64,000 bases of DNA, taken from positions 62,001 through 126,000 of the forward strand of contig JAFREE010000058.1 of NCBI GenBank assembly GCA_019400425.1, written 5' to 3'. Shown here piece by piece: positions 61,168-64,000 of the stretch (its first letter is position 1; each line of letters opens with the position of its first letter). A program made the translations under genes and the position numbers. The DNA is from Hymenochaete sp. R1. Its lineage: Eukaryota; Basidiomycota; Agaricomycetes; Hymenochaetales; Hymenochaetaceae. Under the pieces are notes generated by a model. It was given only the letters and a program-made list of their open reading frames with translations. It made no database searches and was not told the DNA's origin.

Positions 61168-62362
61168 ATGAAGAAAAAGGCAAGGGGAACCCATTTGTCT
61201 CGAAACTACGATTAACGAGTGCGATAGGTACTCCTTATGGGTGCATCGGGGAGTGGGAAAACCTCGATGCGATCCGTCATCTTGTACGATACCGAGCCAC
61301 TTTTTTCACTCTACTTTCACCAATGAATGGTTCCCGCGATTCAGCTCAAACAATCCCGCATCTTTGACCTCGCGCCTTGGAGCGACTATCGACGTTGAAC
61401 AAAATCACGTTCGCTTCCTCGGGGACCTTATATTGAACTTATGGGATTGCGGTGGTCAAGACTCTTTCATGGATTCATACCTTTCAACGCAGCGTGGAAC
61501 AATATTTCAGCATGTTGGAGTTCTAATATACGTTTTTGAAGTTGAGACACGAAGTATGGACAAGGACCTGGGCTATTTTCGGGATTGTCTCGAAGCGTTG
61601 CAGAAGTTCAGCCCAGATGCAGCAGTATTTCTATTGGTCCACAAAATGGACTTGGTCCGAGAAAATAGGAAAGAAAAATTGGAGAAGAAAACAAAGGAAA
61701 TTCAGGAAGCGAGTGGGGATGTAGGGATTACAGTCTTTGGGACGAGCATTTATGACGAGAGTTTATACAAAGTAACTTGTTCCTATATTTCTCTAACGGA
61801 CATAAGCTAATTCACCCTTAGGCGTGGTCGCGAATAGTCCATACCCTTATACCTAACGCGACCATCCTTAGCAAGCATCTGACAACATTCGGAGAAGCAT
61901 GCAGTGCAACTGAAGTTATCTTATTCGAACGAACTACCTTCCTCGTGATCGCTACATCGCAGCCTCCGAAGAACGTGCCCACTATTCAACAAGCCAGCGA
62001 CGGTTCATCAGCAACTGATCTTACTGGATCTAGTACAGATTCAGATCCACATCAACTTCAACAGACTCGCTACGAGCGCACATCAGAGCTTATCAAAGCA
62101 TTTAAACACGCTTGTATGCGGATGCGCGAAGATTTTCGATGTTTAGAGATGGAGTTGCCCGAATACACTGCCGTTTTAGACGAGCTTACAAAGAACACCT
62201 ACATAATGGTTATTGTACATGACCCATCTATAGGTAAAGACCGAGTTTAGTATCGCCTGCCTCCAAAGCTGATTTTGTGACCCAGAAACTGCTGCTATAA
62301 AAATCAACATCAGCCTCGCGAGACCGAAATTCGAAGAACTCCAGACTGAACCCAATACTTGA
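61168..62362 (+). CDS. GTR1: Rag-family GTPase GTR1/RagA
   Basis: Gtr1 pairs with Gtr2 on the vacuole and signals amino-acid sufficiency to TORC1. Exons 61168-61179, 61228-61283, 61345-61771, 61822-62233 and 62286-62362 give 327 residues. The product begins MKKKVLLMGASGSGKTSMRS (P-loop). SNNPASLTSRLGATIDVEQN, LNLWDCGGQDSFMDSYL and VGVLIYVFEVE follow, then LLVHKMDLV (the Rag form of NKxD), FGTSIYDESLYKAWSRIV and the C-terminal roadblock region ending KFEELQTEPNT. The 12-nt first exon is followed by an intron starting GCAAGG. Without it the protein would begin at the inner Met of VLLMG and lose the first beta strand. Confidence 0.92.
61180..61227 (+). other. GC-AG intron at the start of GTR1
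   Basis: AAG followed by GCAAGG matches the strict consensus of GC donors, and the intron ends GATAG, 48 nt later. Splicing yields MKKKVLLMGASG, the expected N-terminus of the family. Confidence 0.72.
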
Positions 62363-63401
62363 ATATACAAAGGATAGCCAATAGTACGATACTCCTTCTC
62401 CTATTTTGTACTTCACTTCTCCAATTGCATAATCATACCGAATCATAATTATCTTGATTGTTCTATGCTGCGTTTCTAGGTTTCATTTCGAGCAAGATAT
62501 TTTCATTGCCAAGCATGGTGTCATGCACGAACATGTTTGCGATACTCCAAAAAGCGTTGGTCGATCTATTCAAAGACGTCAGGCGCTCCTTCATCGCTTG
62601 ATTACCGGGTCTTTCTCCGCGTAGATGTCATCTGGATTGTCGGAATTTCGACCGCGCTCTCGAGAAGGCTTCTAAGCAGTTCAGGTCACCGAGGTCCTAC
62701 GGAAGTAACACCCAGGCAACAGCGACCATAACGCCATCAGAGCTGATATTAAGCCCCACGTGTCGAAACGGAGCCTTCGAGGGAGGGAGGAAAGCTGATA
62801 CAGGTCTCTTTCCCGGCCCGATCACCTTTCCAGACGCAGGCAATGCCGTACACGGCACAGTAAAGAAAGCAAGACTTCTCTAGAAAAGGTGGTGCGAAGG
62901 ATAGTTTGGAAGGATTAGAAGCAAAATTATACTCCTATATTTGCCCAGAGCAATTTTGCTCTTTCCGATGGCTTGGATTAGGTCATCCAACAATCATTGT
63001 AAGGCCTCGATTGTTCAATTAAGGTAAGCATCAATCTTCTACCGGAAGCAGGACTTGATCTTTGAAAGGATCTGACGTGCGACGGTACGCTGTGCTTAAA
63101 ACCGAGACATCGAACAGAACAGAATCCGTCAATAGGGGTTGAGTCGTGCCATTACGCTGGAGTGGTGTGCTTGGTTTTGCCGAACCGTTCGGTGAGTGTG
63201 AAAGTGAAATTTCGTATATGCAATTTTTTTACGGAAGGGCAGATAGAACAGCAGCAAGAGAGCGAAACAACTAGCAGTCTACGAAAAAGAATCCGAAGGT
63301 CGAAATTTCCAAGAAGGCTCTACATATTCACTATTACATGGCATTGCATCGTAAGACCCAAAACGAGAAAATGGAGAATAAGGATAGTAGGTGCCGCGAC
63401 T
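62363..63401. other. About 1 kb without a supported gene
   Basis: Contains the 3' end of GTR1 on the left and the 3' end of the next minus-strand gene on the right. A + strand stretch at 62480-62624 reads 47 codons without a stop after an acceptor-like TTTCTAG, but it has no family resemblance and no upstream exon was found. Confidence 0.4.
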
Positions 63402-64000
63402 TTATTGGTCGACGAAAGCGTCTTTGGTGAGGAACTCTGACATGAAGTCGTCGTTACCTTCGCCGTCCTTGACGCTACTCTCAATCTCCATTGCGGTGTC
63501 CGATTTCTTTAATTCATTGCCGTGTTGGAAGTTCATCAATTTCGCCATTTCTTCGCTTAGCTGCGAAGAAGTGTCGTAAGAGGGGAATGGGTGATGAAGC
63601 TCTGATAGTGGTTCCGTCAGTGCCAGAACAGGCGGCTCAGAAGCATCTGACAACGTTCGAGGACGGGAGTCTCCTGATGGTGGAGGTCTATATCACAAAG
63701 CAATCAGAATGGATGAAAGGGGTCAAGGGGCAAAATTTTACTTACGAAGACTCGTTACTACTTGGTTTACTTGATGAATCACCAGCCGCGATTTCGAACG
63801 GACCAATCTCAGTCGACTTTTGCAGATCTCTCGACCGGGCGATGTGGGCGCACGAAACTGTGTTGGCACGAGCGCGACTAAGAATTGGGCTATCGGTGAT
63901 CTCCCTCGCAGTGCCGACATCGTTCCAACCCTCGTCAGTTGACGACAATGGTTCAATGGGTCCTCCCATGACAGAAAGAGCATCAGCATCACGCGCCAGA
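63402..64000 (-). CDS. Unrecognised protein, C-terminal exons (gene continues past the window)
   Basis: Two exons on the minus strand join in phase: one entering from the window edge and ending ...SNES at about 63747, and a last exon from about 63687 to the TGA at 63402. The deduced 170 residues are acidic and Ser/Pro-rich (MGGPIEPLSSTDEGWNDVG, then PPPSGDSRPRTLSDASEPP). The end reads EEMAKLMNFQHGNELKKSDT and FMSEFLTKDAFVDQ. I recognise no domain; it may be the disordered tail of a larger protein. Confidence 0.55.

Overview
This window is a stretch of nuclear genome from a filamentous basidiomycete, most likely an Agaricomycete. Genes are dense and lie on both strands. Nearly every gene is cut by many introns of about 48-90 nt, first coding exons are often tiny, and the recognisable proteins are eukaryotic and of fungal type. 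No tRNA, rRNA, transposon or CRISPR array could be supported. I worked without alignments. Exon joins were read by eye from splice sites, reading phase and family motifs, so outer coordinates of multi-exon genes are firmer than some internal joins.

Layout. 0-11.5 kb: the 3' end of a LEU4-type 2-isopropylmalate synthase (+), a FAN1 DNA-repair nuclease (-), an amino-acid/GABA-type permease (-) and the nonsense-mediated decay helicase UPF1 (+). 12.3-13.5 kb: an unrecognised 324-aa gene (+). 13.5-15.2 kb: no gene seen. 15.3-20.5 kb: a DNF-type P4 lipid flippase (-). 20.5-21.9 kb: gene-free, with an inverted repeat. 21.9-27.6 kb: glutaminyl-peptide cyclotransferase (-) divergent from TRAPP subunit TRS23 (+), then two tandem NmrA/isoflavone-reductase-like genes (+). 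27.8-35.2 kb: phosphatidylinositol 4-kinase STT4 (-), divergent from a FAHD1-like acylpyruvase (+). 36.7-44.3 kb: a SAPS/Sit4-associated phosphatase subunit (-), AP-2 mu (-) and a secreted GDSL esterase (+). 44.7-46.9 kb: acetolactate synthase ILV2 (-). 48.6-50.2 kb: an unrecognised 466-aa gene (-). 51-57.5 kb: arginase (-), RIB3 (+) and a class I/II aminotransferase (+). 58-62.4 kb: eIF3c (-) divergent from the Rag GTPase GTR1 (+). 63.4 kb to the end: the 3' part of an unrecognised gene (-).

These are mainly housekeeping genes: amino-acid metabolism and transport (LEU4, ILV2, arginase, aminotransferase, permease), nutrient signalling (GTR1, SAPS), membrane lipid and vesicle traffic (flippase, STT4, AP-2 mu, TRS23) and RNA biology (UPF1, eIF3c). 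I see no biosynthetic or defence cluster.

The most striking signals are in gene structure. STT4 appears to contain an AT-AC intron next to an 8-nt micro-exon, and only this reading restores the conserved kinase sequence. Two other genes need GC-AG introns. The LEU4 homologue carries two copies of its linker plus leucine-feedback module.
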